Shown in pieces: positions 42,011 to 48,588 of a stretch of 48,588 bases of DNA (positions are counted from its first letter, which is position 1; every line of letters starts with the position of its first letter). The translations under genes were made by a program, and so were the position numbers. The stretch is taken from assembly GCA_900539255.1 (NCBI GenBank), contig UQBJ01000014.1:1-48588 (forward strand), written 5' to 3'. The notes under the pieces are model-generated. The model worked only from the letters and a program-made list of their open reading frames with translations. It was not told where the DNA came from and ran no database searches. The stretch comes from an uncultured Campylobacter sp. (lineage in GTDB: Bacteria; Campylobacterota; Campylobacteria; Campylobacterales; Campylobacteraceae).

Positions 42011-43073
42011 TGTTTTCTCCTGACAAATACGAGCCAAGCCACATTATGTCCTTGTGTTTGGCAAGAATTTTTTGCACATTTTCATCATCAATATGCCCTT
42101 CAAAATCCATATAAAAACTATAATCAAACGCCTTTGTCTTCGCTGGACGGCTTTCTAATCTCGTTAAATTTATGTGCGCTTTTTTAAAATCATTAAGCAA
42201 ATCACTAAGGCTCCCGGGCTTGTGCGCTGTGTGTGCTAAAATCGAGCTTTTACAACCTGCTGTTTTTGGAAATTTACTCTTGCTTAAAATCAAAAAACGC
42301 GTGCGGTTTGAGGCATTGTCTTCAATGCTTTCAAACAAAATCGGCACATTATAAAGCTTTGCGGCGATTTTAGAGCAAATGGCGGCTGAATTTTCGTCCT
42401 TTGAGGCTAAAAAAGCCGCGTTTGAAGTGGATTTTGAGGGCATAAATTCAAGCTCGTTTAGGTTGTGGCTTTCTAAAAACAAGCGGCATTGATTGTAGCC
42501 TTGTGGGTGCGAGTAAATGCGCTTGATAGCCTTTAAATCCTTGTTTAAACTCACAAAAGAATGATGAATGTCCATATAAAGTTCAGCATAAATTTTAAGC
42601 TCATTGTAAATGCTTAAACAATCAAGCGTAACGCCCACCGCGCCTGCTGTGTTGTTTTCTATCGGCACGAGAGCGTAATTTACTTCATCATTGTCAAGTG
42701 CCTTAAACACCGCTTCAATGCTAGCTAGCGCGACATAAGAGCTAATCGCCCCAAAACGACTCATCGCCGCTTGATGAGTGTAACTTCCCTCAGGTCCCAA
42801 ATACGCCACGCTTTGAGGCTTTTCTAAATTCCTTGACACCGCAAAAATTTCTTGGTAAATCGCTTCTATCGCCCTTGCGCTCAAAAGCCCATTGCTTAGC
42901 TTTTCAAGCCTTTGGACAATAGCCCTTTCGCGCTCAGGGCGATAAACTGAGCTTTGCGCCTTGTCTTTAAGCTCGCCGATTTGCTTTACCACTGACATTC
43001 TTTCGTTTAAAAGCCCCAAAATTTGTGTATCAAGCTCGTCTATGCTCGCTCGCAACTTCTCTAAATCCTTCAT
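42000..43073 (-). CDS. pheA: bifunctional chorismate mutase / prephenate dehydratase
   Basis: 357 residues. It converts chorismate to prephenate to phenylpyruvate for phenylalanine. AroQ-type mutase domain (1-85), dehydratase domain (GPEGSYTH 93-100, PIENNTAG 137-144, TRF 258-260) and C-terminal ACT domain with ESRP (307-310) for feedback inhibition by Phe. It overlaps the upstream HAD gene (ATGA) and the downstream hisC by 11 nt. Confidence 0.96.
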   Translation of the reverse strand: MKDLEKLRASIDELDTQILGLLNERMSVVKQIGELKDKAQSSVYRPERERAIVQRLEKLSNGLLSARAIEAIYQEIFAVSRNLEKPQSVAYLGPEGSYTHQAAMSRFGAISSYVALASIEAVFKALDNDEVNYALVPIENNTAGAVGVTLDCLSIYNELKIYAELYMDIHHSFVSLNKDLKAIKRIYSHPQGYNQCRLFLESHNLNELEFMPSKSTSNAAFLASKDENSAAICSKIAAKLYNVPILFESIEDNASNRTRFLILSKSKFPKTAGCKSSILAHTAHKPGSLSDLLNDFKKAHINLTRLESRPAKTKAFDYSFYMDFEGHIDDENVQKILAKHKDIMWLGSYLSGENNAI

Positions 43074-43843
43074 CGTTTATCCTTTGTTTTAAGCTCGTTT
43101 AAATACTCATTCACACTCTCATAAACCCTATCATCAGCCCTTAAATCAAGCCCCTTGCTTGAATTTAGCTTTCCGCTTAAAACAAGTGCTATGCGCATTT
43201 TCATTTCACGCGCTTTGAGTAAATCGCCCGTAAAATCATCGCTGATGATGAGCGTGTTGCTAAATTTCGCGCTTTTATCCTGCGCTTGCAAAAGTTTTAA
43301 GGCGCTTTCATAAAAGGCTGCGCTTGGCTTGCCAAAGACTTCATAGCTCGCGTTTGTGGCGTATTGTAGCATTTTCATTATCGCCCCAACCCCTGGGTAG
43401 CTTTTAGAATTTTTTTTGTAAATGCTCGTTTCGTGCATCGCTATGAGCCTAACGCCCTTTTTTATACATTCTATCATCAACGCAAAGTCATCAAAGCTGA
43501 ATTTATCATAGCTTGCCACAAGCAAGGCTTCTGGCGTCTCGTAATCAAGGCTAAATTCAAGCTCACGCAAGGCGTTTTTAAACTCATCAGCCCCAAAAGC
43601 AGCCACCTTGCAAGGTGCTAACCTTTGGCGCAGCACAAAAAACGGGTCTAAATACGCGTTGTCCTTTATGTCAAGTCCTTTTTTGCGTAAATTCGCAAGG
43701 AAATTCAAGTCCTTTGTGTTATTTGTAATGATGACATAAGGCATTTGCCGTAAATTTAGCCACGCAATAAGCTCGCTCGCCCCTTTTATAAGGCTTTTGT
43801 CATTATCATTTAGCAAAGTGCCTTGCACATCGATGAAAAGCAT
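43070..43843 (-). CDS. HAD-superfamily protein (NagD-like)
   Basis: 257 residues. Motif I is DVQGTL (D5-V-Q7), so the usual second aspartate is Gln; motif II is ITNNTKD and motif IV is ISDDFTGDL. The long cap between them is of the NagD type. An altered motif I suggests weak or changed phosphatase activity. As I recall, the C. jejuni protein in this position also precedes pheA. The ATG at 43843 has AAGGG before it and starts 1 nt after the stop of the inserted HNH nuclease gene. Confidence 0.82.
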   Translation of the reverse strand: MLFIDVQGTLLNDNDKSLIKGASELIAWLNLRQMPYVIITNNTKDLNFLANLRKKGLDIKDNAYLDPFFVLRQRLAPCKVAAFGADEFKNALRELEFSLDYETPEALLVASYDKFSFDDFALMIECIKKGVRLIAMHETSIYKKNSKSYPGVGAIMKMLQYATNASYEVFGKPSAAFYESALKLLQAQDKSAKFSNTLIISDDFTGDLLKAREMKMRIALVLSGKLNSSKGLDLRADDRVYESVNEYLNELKTKDKR

Positions 43844-43844
43844 T

Positions 43845-44834
43845 TTAGCCCTTAAAAATATTTTCTCTATGAAAAGACAAATACTTTTCTCTACCTTCAA
43901 CATTGAGCATAGGATACTTTTTATTGTCTATCAAATTGAGATTTTTATATGTTATTTTTGAAATCCAAGGACTAAGCAACATTATTTTATCATCATTAAA
44001 GCTTATAAATCCTTTATCAAATAAAAAATCGATTGTAGGCGTTAGCATAAAACCATTTTTAGGGTCGGTTTTTTCAAAATCATCACACATTCGCCAAGGT
44101 TTGATATGACTAGCAATAAGCAATCTATCATCACTGACCATAGTTATAGGACAAAATGGACACTCTGCAAGCAATGCTTCCCTATATTTTCCTTGTCCAA
44201 TCCTTGAATTTGAAATTCTCTCTTTCTCGTTTTGCGATATGTGTTCGTTTTTGTTTATAGCTTCTATGATTTTATTTTCTTCTAGGCTTATATTTAAGTA
44301 ACTTAAATCAGCAAAAATCCTAAAATAGAATAGAACATCTTTTGTTTTTTGATTTTGCAATTTAATGCAAGACAAATAACTCAAATTTGGCAGAGTTATT
44401 TCTCTAATGGTATCAAAATTTTCATTTCTTTTTTCTGTATTGAAATAAATTCGTGGCGGTTTTAGCTGGTCTTGGTCCCTTAAAACAAAGGGTAAAAAAT
44501 CACTCATTGCACTTATTTTTAAGTGTCTTTCATTCCATAATGTCGGCAATTGAAGTTTATTCTTATATTCTTGTGTTGGACTTTGATATTCTAGTTTTAT
44601 TTCGTTAAGATATTGTAATAAATCTTGTTTCAAAACAAAACAATTAAATTCCTTACCTCTTTGTTTATCTATATCAAAAAATTTTAAGATTTTATTATCT
44701 GTAATCTGTCCAATATAAAGCTTAGATTCGCCGTGTCCTCCACCTATTTTATTATTTCCCTTTATAAAACTATCTGCTATTGTAATCTTTTCAATAGTAT
44801 CCAAAATTTCAAAATCTTGCTTATTTAATAGCAT
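43845..44834 (-). CDS. HNH restriction endonuclease (partner of the adjacent methyltransferase)
   Basis: 329 residues; the family is recognised from the C-terminal HNH_2-type domain: C225-x2-C228, LLIASHIKPW (H243), NGFML (N260), then DFLFDKGFISF. The N-terminal ~200 residues are probably for target recognition. GGAGG precedes the ATG at 44834 by 7 nt; an ATG at 44849 is less likely. It starts 1 nt after the methyltransferase stop, and the pair is far more AT-rich than the flanks. The target sequence cannot be read. Restriction activity is inferred from the partner. Confidence 0.82.
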   Translation of the reverse strand: MLLNKQDFEILDTIEKITIADSFIKGNNKIGGGHGESKLYIGQITDNKILKFFDIDKQRGKEFNCFVLKQDLLQYLNEIKLEYQSPTQEYKNKLQLPTLWNERHLKISAMSDFLPFVLRDQDQLKPPRIYFNTEKRNENFDTIREITLPNLSYLSCIKLQNQKTKDVLFYFRIFADLSYLNISLEENKIIEAINKNEHISQNEKERISNSRIGQGKYREALLAECPFCPITMVSDDRLLIASHIKPWRMCDDFEKTDPKNGFMLTPTIDFLFDKGFISFNDDKIMLLSPWISKITYKNLNLIDNKKYPMLNVEGREKYLSFHRENIFKG

Positions 44835-44835
44835 T

Positions 44836-46008
44836 TTATTGCCTCCCAAATTTTTGGATTTCCAAAGCTTTCAGAATTTCGCTTAACACATTCACAACGA
44901 TACTATTTCCAGCTTGTCTATAAATTTGTAAATCACTTACTACAATTTTAAAATCATCTCCAAATCCCATAAGTCTCAAACATTCTCTTGGGGTAAGTTT
45001 TCGTATTCTGCCCTTGTGTGTTACATAGTTATCAACCCCCGCCCTGTGCATTTTGTGCATCGTTTGTAAAAGTGGTCTTGCAATTTGCAAGTCTGTTTTC
45101 GTGCTTGTTTTAAATTTTTTTGTTCCCCCAGCCAACACATAGTTTTTAACCTTTTGCGACAAATAGTATTTTTCCTCAACCTCATCAACATTGAAAACAA
45201 ATTCATCATCTCTTAAAACTTGTTCAAACACAAAGTCTCCGTGCCAATTAAATTGCTGATTTGCTTTTTGACAAAGGGCTATTGTGCCATTTATTTGCGT
45301 ATATCGTTTAAGCTTATTTTTAGAGCTGGTTACAAATTTTACCCCTTTTTCTTTGAGATAATATTTAGAATCTGTATAATCTTCTAAAAAATCTTGCATA
45401 GTTGTACGCAATTTAAATGGTTTAGGAAATTCAAATTTAAAATCCTTGTCTTTAAAGCCTATCACAAAAATTCTTTCCCTATTTTGTGGAATTCCATAAT
45501 CTTTTGAATTTAAAATTTGTGAATAAATTTTATAACCCAAATAATTAAATGTTTCTTGGACTATACTCCAAGTTTTACCATTATCGTGATTGATTAAACC
45601 TTTAACATTTTCATAAATAAAAATTTTTGGCTCACATTCTTTAATTATCCTTGCAAAATCATAAAATAATGTCCCTCTTGTATCCTCTAATCCCTTTCGT
45701 TTCCCTACCATAGAGAAAGCTTGACAAGGCGAACCACCGACCAAAATATCAACCTTATTTTTGTATTGTATAGCATTAAATTGTGTTATATCATTATGCC
45801 AATCTTTTTCTGTTATATCATAATTTGCAAAATAACTTTGTTTAACAAAAGGACAAATATCACCTGCAAAAATAATTTTATGTCTTAAATTTAATCTTTT
45901 AAAAGCTTGTTCTATTGCACCTATACCACTAAATGTGGTAGCAAGATGAATAACATTTTGCTCCTTTTTTTTCACATTATTATGTAAATTTTGTAATGCA
46001 ATACTCAT
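44836..46008 (-). CDS. type II DNA (cytosine-5) methyltransferase
   Basis: 390 residues. It methylates cytosine in a specific DNA site and so protects against the partner nuclease. Motif I TFSGIGAIE (25-33), motif IV GGSPCQAFS with catalytic C95, motif VI ENVKG (133-137), motif VIII QNRERIFVIG (175-184), motif IX RKLTPRECLRLMGF (336-349) and motif X QAGNSIVVNVL (365-375) are all present; the target recognition region is about 200-335. Low GC and frequent ATA/AGA codons mark recent transfer. It has its own promoter upstream. Confidence 0.93.
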   Translation of the reverse strand: MSIALQNLHNNVKKKEQNVIHLATTFSGIGAIEQAFKRLNLRHKIIFAGDICPFVKQSYFANYDITEKDWHNDITQFNAIQYKNKVDILVGGSPCQAFSMVGKRKGLEDTRGTLFYDFARIIKECEPKIFIYENVKGLINHDNGKTWSIVQETFNYLGYKIYSQILNSKDYGIPQNRERIFVIGFKDKDFKFEFPKPFKLRTTMQDFLEDYTDSKYYLKEKGVKFVTSSKNKLKRYTQINGTIALCQKANQQFNWHGDFVFEQVLRDDEFVFNVDEVEEKYYLSQKVKNYVLAGGTKKFKTSTKTDLQIARPLLQTMHKMHRAGVDNYVTHKGRIRKLTPRECLRLMGFGDDFKIVVSDLQIYRQAGNSIVVNVLSEILKALEIQKFGRQ

Positions 46009-46040
46009 TGTTTTTCCTTACATTGTATTCTAACTTTATA

Positions 46041-46046
46041 ATTATA
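46041..46046 (-). promoter_or_regulatory. -10 box of the methyltransferase gene
   Basis: TATAAT on the minus strand (46046-46041) in the 52-nt gap after lysA, with AAGGAAAA before the ATG. This promoter probably drives the methyltransferase, the nuclease and the packed HAD-pheA-hisC genes behind them. Confidence 0.55.
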
Positions 46047-46060
46047 TCTTTTAAATGTCA

Positions 46061-47299
46061 TCATTTCTCCAAAAACTCCACCTCATTTTGAATTTGCTCT
46101 TCAAAAGTCTCTCTTTTGCGGATAAGGCGGATTTGTCCGTTTTCAAGGGCGAGTTCGCAGGGCTTTGGGCGGGTGTTGTAGTTGCTACTCATCGAAAAAC
46201 CGTAAGCCCCAGCATCTTTGATGATTAAAATGTCCCCATTTTTCGCCTTTGGCAAGGCTCTATCTTTGGCGAAAAAATCCCCACTTTCGCAAATGCCACC
46301 CACCACATCGCAAAGGCTCAGCTCGCCGTCATTGTAAGGCAAAGCGATAGAGTGAAAAGCCTTATACAAGCTAGGGCGCACCAAGTCGTTCATCGCCGCA
46401 TCGACAATTACAAAGCGTTTGCTAGCGTTCATCTTTTCGTAAAGCACGCTACTTACTAGCTCGCCGCTTTTAGCGACTAAAAAACGCCCTGGTTCTAGCC
46501 CTATGGTTATATCAAGTCCGCTCAAATGCCCTAAAATTCCTTGTGCGTAATCATACAAATTAAGACTTACTTCCTTTTCATAGCCCACGCCAAGCCCTCC
46601 ACCCACATCAAAGAATTTAAGCTCAATCTTTGCGGCTTTTAGCTCACGCACAAGCTGTGCGGTGAGCTTTGCGGCTTCAAAAATGGGCGCTAAATCAAGC
46701 AGCTGCGAACCTATGTGAAAATGCACCCCAACAGGCTCTAAAAACTCGCTCTTTGCTGCATAAAGATACATTTTTTTCGCATCCTCCACACACACGCCGA
46801 ATTTGTTTTCAGTAAGCCCCGTGGATATGTAAGGGTGCGTTTTAGCATCGACATTTGGATTGACACGCACGGAAATTCGAGCCTTTGCGCCAAGTTTTTG
46901 CGCGATTTTTTCAAGCAAAAGCATTTCAGCTTCACTTTCTAAATTTATGTATAAAATACTGCATTTCAGGGCAAATTCAAGCTCGCTTTCACTTTTGCCC
47001 ACGCCGCTAAATATGATTTTATAAGCCTTTGCCCCAGCTTTTAAAGCTCGCTTTACCTCGCCGATACTCACGCAGTCAAAGCCGCTATCAAGGTTTGCGA
47101 GCATTTTGAGCAGGCTTAAATTTGAATTTGCCTTTACAGCATAGAAAATTTGGGATTTTCTTGCCGCAAAAGCGCCTTTTAAAGCCAAAAAATTTGCACG
47201 AATCAAATCAAAATCATAAAGATAAAAAGGCGTGCCAAATTCCTTTGCCAACGCCTTATAATCAACATTTGTAAGTATTTTTACTGCATTTTTTTTCAT
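46061..47299 (-). CDS. lysA: diaminopimelate decarboxylase
   Basis: 412 residues. Last step of lysine synthesis. PLP lysine K56 in FYAVKANSN, GVHFHIGSQ and the C-terminal GAYGFSMSSNYNTRP-type motif (GAYGFSM, YNTRPKP) are intact. The ATG at 47299 is preferred over a GTG one codon upstream; the ribosome site is weak. In C. jejuni it directly precedes the HAD-pheA-hisC genes; here the restriction pair separates them. Confidence 0.96.
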   Translation of the reverse strand: MKKNAVKILTNVDYKALAKEFGTPFYLYDFDLIRANFLALKGAFAARKSQIFYAVKANSNLSLLKMLANLDSGFDCVSIGEVKRALKAGAKAYKIIFSGVGKSESELEFALKCSILYINLESEAEMLLLEKIAQKLGAKARISVRVNPNVDAKTHPYISTGLTENKFGVCVEDAKKMYLYAAKSEFLEPVGVHFHIGSQLLDLAPIFEAAKLTAQLVRELKAAKIELKFFDVGGGLGVGYEKEVSLNLYDYAQGILGHLSGLDITIGLEPGRFLVAKSGELVSSVLYEKMNASKRFVIVDAAMNDLVRPSLYKAFHSIALPYNDGELSLCDVVGGICESGDFFAKDRALPKAKNGDILIIKDAGAYGFSMSSNYNTRPKPCELALENGQIRLIRKRETFEEQIQNEVEFLEK

Positions 47300-47348
47300 C
47301 ACTTTTTACAGCCTTTTTTTGTGATAAATTTTTAATTTTCGAGAGGTT

Positions 47349-47354
47349 ATTATA
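47349..47354 (-). promoter_or_regulatory. -10 box of lysA
   Basis: TATAAT on the minus strand (47354-47349), preceded by TTTTGC, with a leader of about 43 nt to the lysA ATG. Confidence 0.6.
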
Positions 47355-47392
47355 GCAAAATTTAGCTAAAAATGCGTTTTTGCGGGGCGAAT

Positions 47393-48055
47393 TTAGAGCA
47401 AAATTTTCGCCACCACAGCCACAAGTGCGCTTTGTGAGCGCAAGATATTTGGGCTTTTGAGTTTGATTTTTCTTTGAAAAAGCATTCTTTCATCGTCTGT
47501 AAAGCCACCTTCTGCGCCGATAAAGAAAATATCATCTTCACAAACGCCGTTAAATTCATTAACTTCGCCGCTAAAATCTATCATTATAGCGTTAGGATAA
47601 GCCTTTGCGAACTCTTTTGTGCTTTCAAAACACTCAAAGCGCATTATATCAGCACGCCCGCACTGCTCGCAAGAGCTGATTAAAATCCGCCGCAAACGCT
47701 CAAAATCCAGCGCAAAATTGCCCTGCGAAAAGTGCGTATAAACCAAAATCAGCCTGCCAAGCCCAAGCTCGTTAAGCGTGGGCAAAATCCTTTCAAGTGC
47801 CTTTGGCTCGATGATACCAGCCGCAAGGCTTAAATTTGAGCTTTCAGCCTTTGCAAGCGTTTTTTGCTCCAAAACAAGCGTGCAAGAGTTGCGCCCAAGC
47901 GAATTTAGCTTGTAAGTGTATAAAAAATCATCGCGCAGGTTGCGTAAATTTAGGCTTTCTCCCACTTTTGTGCGGCGCACTTTGAGATGACAAAAAGGCT
48001 CGCCTTTCAAGCAAAGCTCGCTCACACCAGCGTTTTCGTCAAACAAAAAGCGCAT
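47393..48055 (-). CDS. rsmE: 16S rRNA (uracil-1498-N3)-methyltransferase RsmE
   Basis: 220 residues. SPOUT-fold methyltransferase modifying U1498 in the ribosomal decoding site. The family pattern is seen in HLKVRRTKVGESL, EQCGR and the knotted C-terminus FFIGAEGGFTDDE, then LRSQSALVAVVAKIL. The ATG at 48055 overlaps the stop of the upstream membrane protein gene (TAATG). Confidence 0.93.
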   Translation of the reverse strand: MRFLFDENAGVSELCLKGEPFCHLKVRRTKVGESLNLRNLRDDFLYTYKLNSLGRNSCTLVLEQKTLAKAESSNLSLAAGIIEPKALERILPTLNELGLGRLILVYTHFSQGNFALDFERLRRILISSCEQCGRADIMRFECFESTKEFAKAYPNAIMIDFSGEVNEFNGVCEDDIFFIGAEGGFTDDERMLFQRKIKLKSPNILRSQSALVAVVAKILL

Positions 48056-48480
48056 TATGGCATCTTAAAAGAAAGGGCGAGCAAAAGCAGGCTCACAAGC
48101 AACACAAAAAAGCTAAGCGACCTGAAAGGCTTATACCGCTTGCTTTTTCGCGCTTTTTTAAAGGCGACAAACTGAAAGATACTCAGCCCAAAAATCGCCA
48201 CCCACGCCGCGAGCATATATTTCACGCTAAGGCTCAGCTCATAGTGCTTTAAGGCAAAAAGCAAAAAGCCCGTGAAAAACACCACCGCAAAGAAAAAATA
48301 ATAAAGCGGCAAAAACACGCGGATTCGGCGGATAAAGTCAAATTCGGTTCTAAAATTACCCTGAGTTAAAACCAAATAAATTAGCATTAAAGCACCGCTG
48401 ACAAGCACACTATAAAGGTGCAAAGCCAAGAAAAACTGATAGCTCTCTATCATTTTTCCCCACTTTTCCTTTGTTTCCAT
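48055..48480 (-). CDS. four-helix membrane protein, fused in frame to an EngB fragment
   Basis: 141 residues from the ATG at 48480, or 132 from the ATG at 48453 (GTGGGG before it). Hydrophobic segments at about 15-40, 53-77, 85-107 and 121-138. Not recognised beyond a small integral membrane protein. The frame is open without a stop to the window edge (48588), and residues upstream of about MIESY are clearly EngB-like, so the gene is either a chimera or starts internally at 48453. It precedes rsmE with a 1-nt overlap. Confidence 0.7.
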   Translation of the reverse strand: METKEKWGKMIESYQFFLALHLYSVLVSGALMLIYLVLTQGNFRTEFDFIRRIRVFLPLYYFFFAVVFFTGFLLFALKHYELSLSVKYMLAAWVAIFGLSIFQFVAFKKARKSKRYKPFRSLSFFVLLVSLLLLALSFKMP

Positions 48481-48588
48481 TGAAACCTTTGCAAAGCCGT
48501 AGCCTGGAAGGTCAACAAAATAAACACTTTTTTCCTGCGCATATGAAGCGTCAAGGCCTTGTGCTTCTATCTCCTTTTGAGACTTCTC
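48436..48588 (-). pseudogene. engB: EngB/YsxC GTPase fragment, truncated by fusion (partial at window edge)
   Basis: Reading the minus strand from 48588 gives YFVDLPGYGFAKVS followed by METKEKWGKMIESY, matching the G3 motif (DxxG in DLPGYG) and next helix of EngB, the GTPase for large-subunit assembly. Instead of the next EngB strand with G4 (TKxD), the frame runs into QFFLALHLY of the membrane protein. Before G3 there is a hydrophilic stretch (EIEAQGLDASYAQEKS) not usual in EngB. The P-loop would lie outside the window. Confidence 0.65.

Noticed and set aside
43845..46008. Insertion sequence or transposon carrying the restriction pair
   Set aside because: No transposase, terminal inverted repeats or target duplication could be seen at either edge.

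Overview
The window is AT-rich DNA from a campylobacterotal bacterium, most likely a Campylobacter species. The main reason is gene order. As I recall the C. jejuni map, three blocks match it: nadE-lpxK-thrC-kdsB; lysA-HAD-pheA-hisC-fliF-fliG-fliH-dxs; and rpsL-rpsG-fusA. The rest of the picture agrees: a ChuZ-type haem oxygenase beside a TonB-dependent receptor, hypervariable poly-G tracts inside genes, and promoters made mainly of an extended -10 box. I cannot name the species.

Layout. 1-2208: the end of an upstream gene with a clear terminator, then a repetitive A/C-rich leader and the molybdate transporter genes modB-modC. 2461-7003: a MATE exporter, an overlapping response regulator/histidine kinase pair, and a divergent hemerythrin with a cysteine/histidine-rich tail. 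7075-9480: fabG, a small XRE-type regulator, a foreign-looking nuclease-like gene, and an array of GTCAT-type palindromic repeats. 9869-16330: a degenerate Kae1-like protein overlapping hypF, a phase-variable TonB-dependent receptor that is OFF here (G9), and a second repeat array. 16373-23881: a lipoprotein-like dihaem peroxidase with a long insertion, a gene remnant, kdsB-thrC-lpxK, nadE, a metallo-beta-lactamase-fold hydrolase and two small conserved proteins. 24147-27271: a second TonB-dependent receptor, probably ChuA, with an in-frame G10 tract (ON), followed by chuZ. 27494-31455: tRNA-Arg(CCU), a DUF1090-like protein, and rpsL-rpsG-fusA. 32183-35074: an Asp/Glu racemase with a Dcu transporter, and a TauE/SafE permease. 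35213-47299: dxs, fliH, fliG, fliF, hisC, pheA, a HAD protein, and lysA, with a cytosine methyltransferase plus HNH nuclease gene pair inserted between the HAD gene and lysA. 47393-48588: rsmE, a four-helix membrane protein, and the first part of an EngB-type GTPase that reads in frame into the membrane protein.

How it works together. Iron and haem uptake appears to be under contingency control: two outer-membrane receptor genes carry poly-G tracts, one OFF and one ON, and the haem receptor sits in front of the oxygenase that would degrade its cargo. The flagellar MS-ring/switch genes and the Phe/His biosynthesis genes lie on one strand in a tightly packed run, and the restriction-modification pair has entered that run with 1-nt gene spacing. 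Several otherwise conserved enzymes (NadE, HisC, the peroxidase, probably EngB) carry hydrophilic low-complexity insertions, which looks like a property of this genome. The most unusual observations are the two phase-variable receptors, the EngB/membrane-protein in-frame junction at the right edge, the lone nuclease beside an XRE regulator, the Kae1-like protein coupled to HypF, and the two families of GTCAT palindromes. All calls come from reading the sequence; no searches were run.
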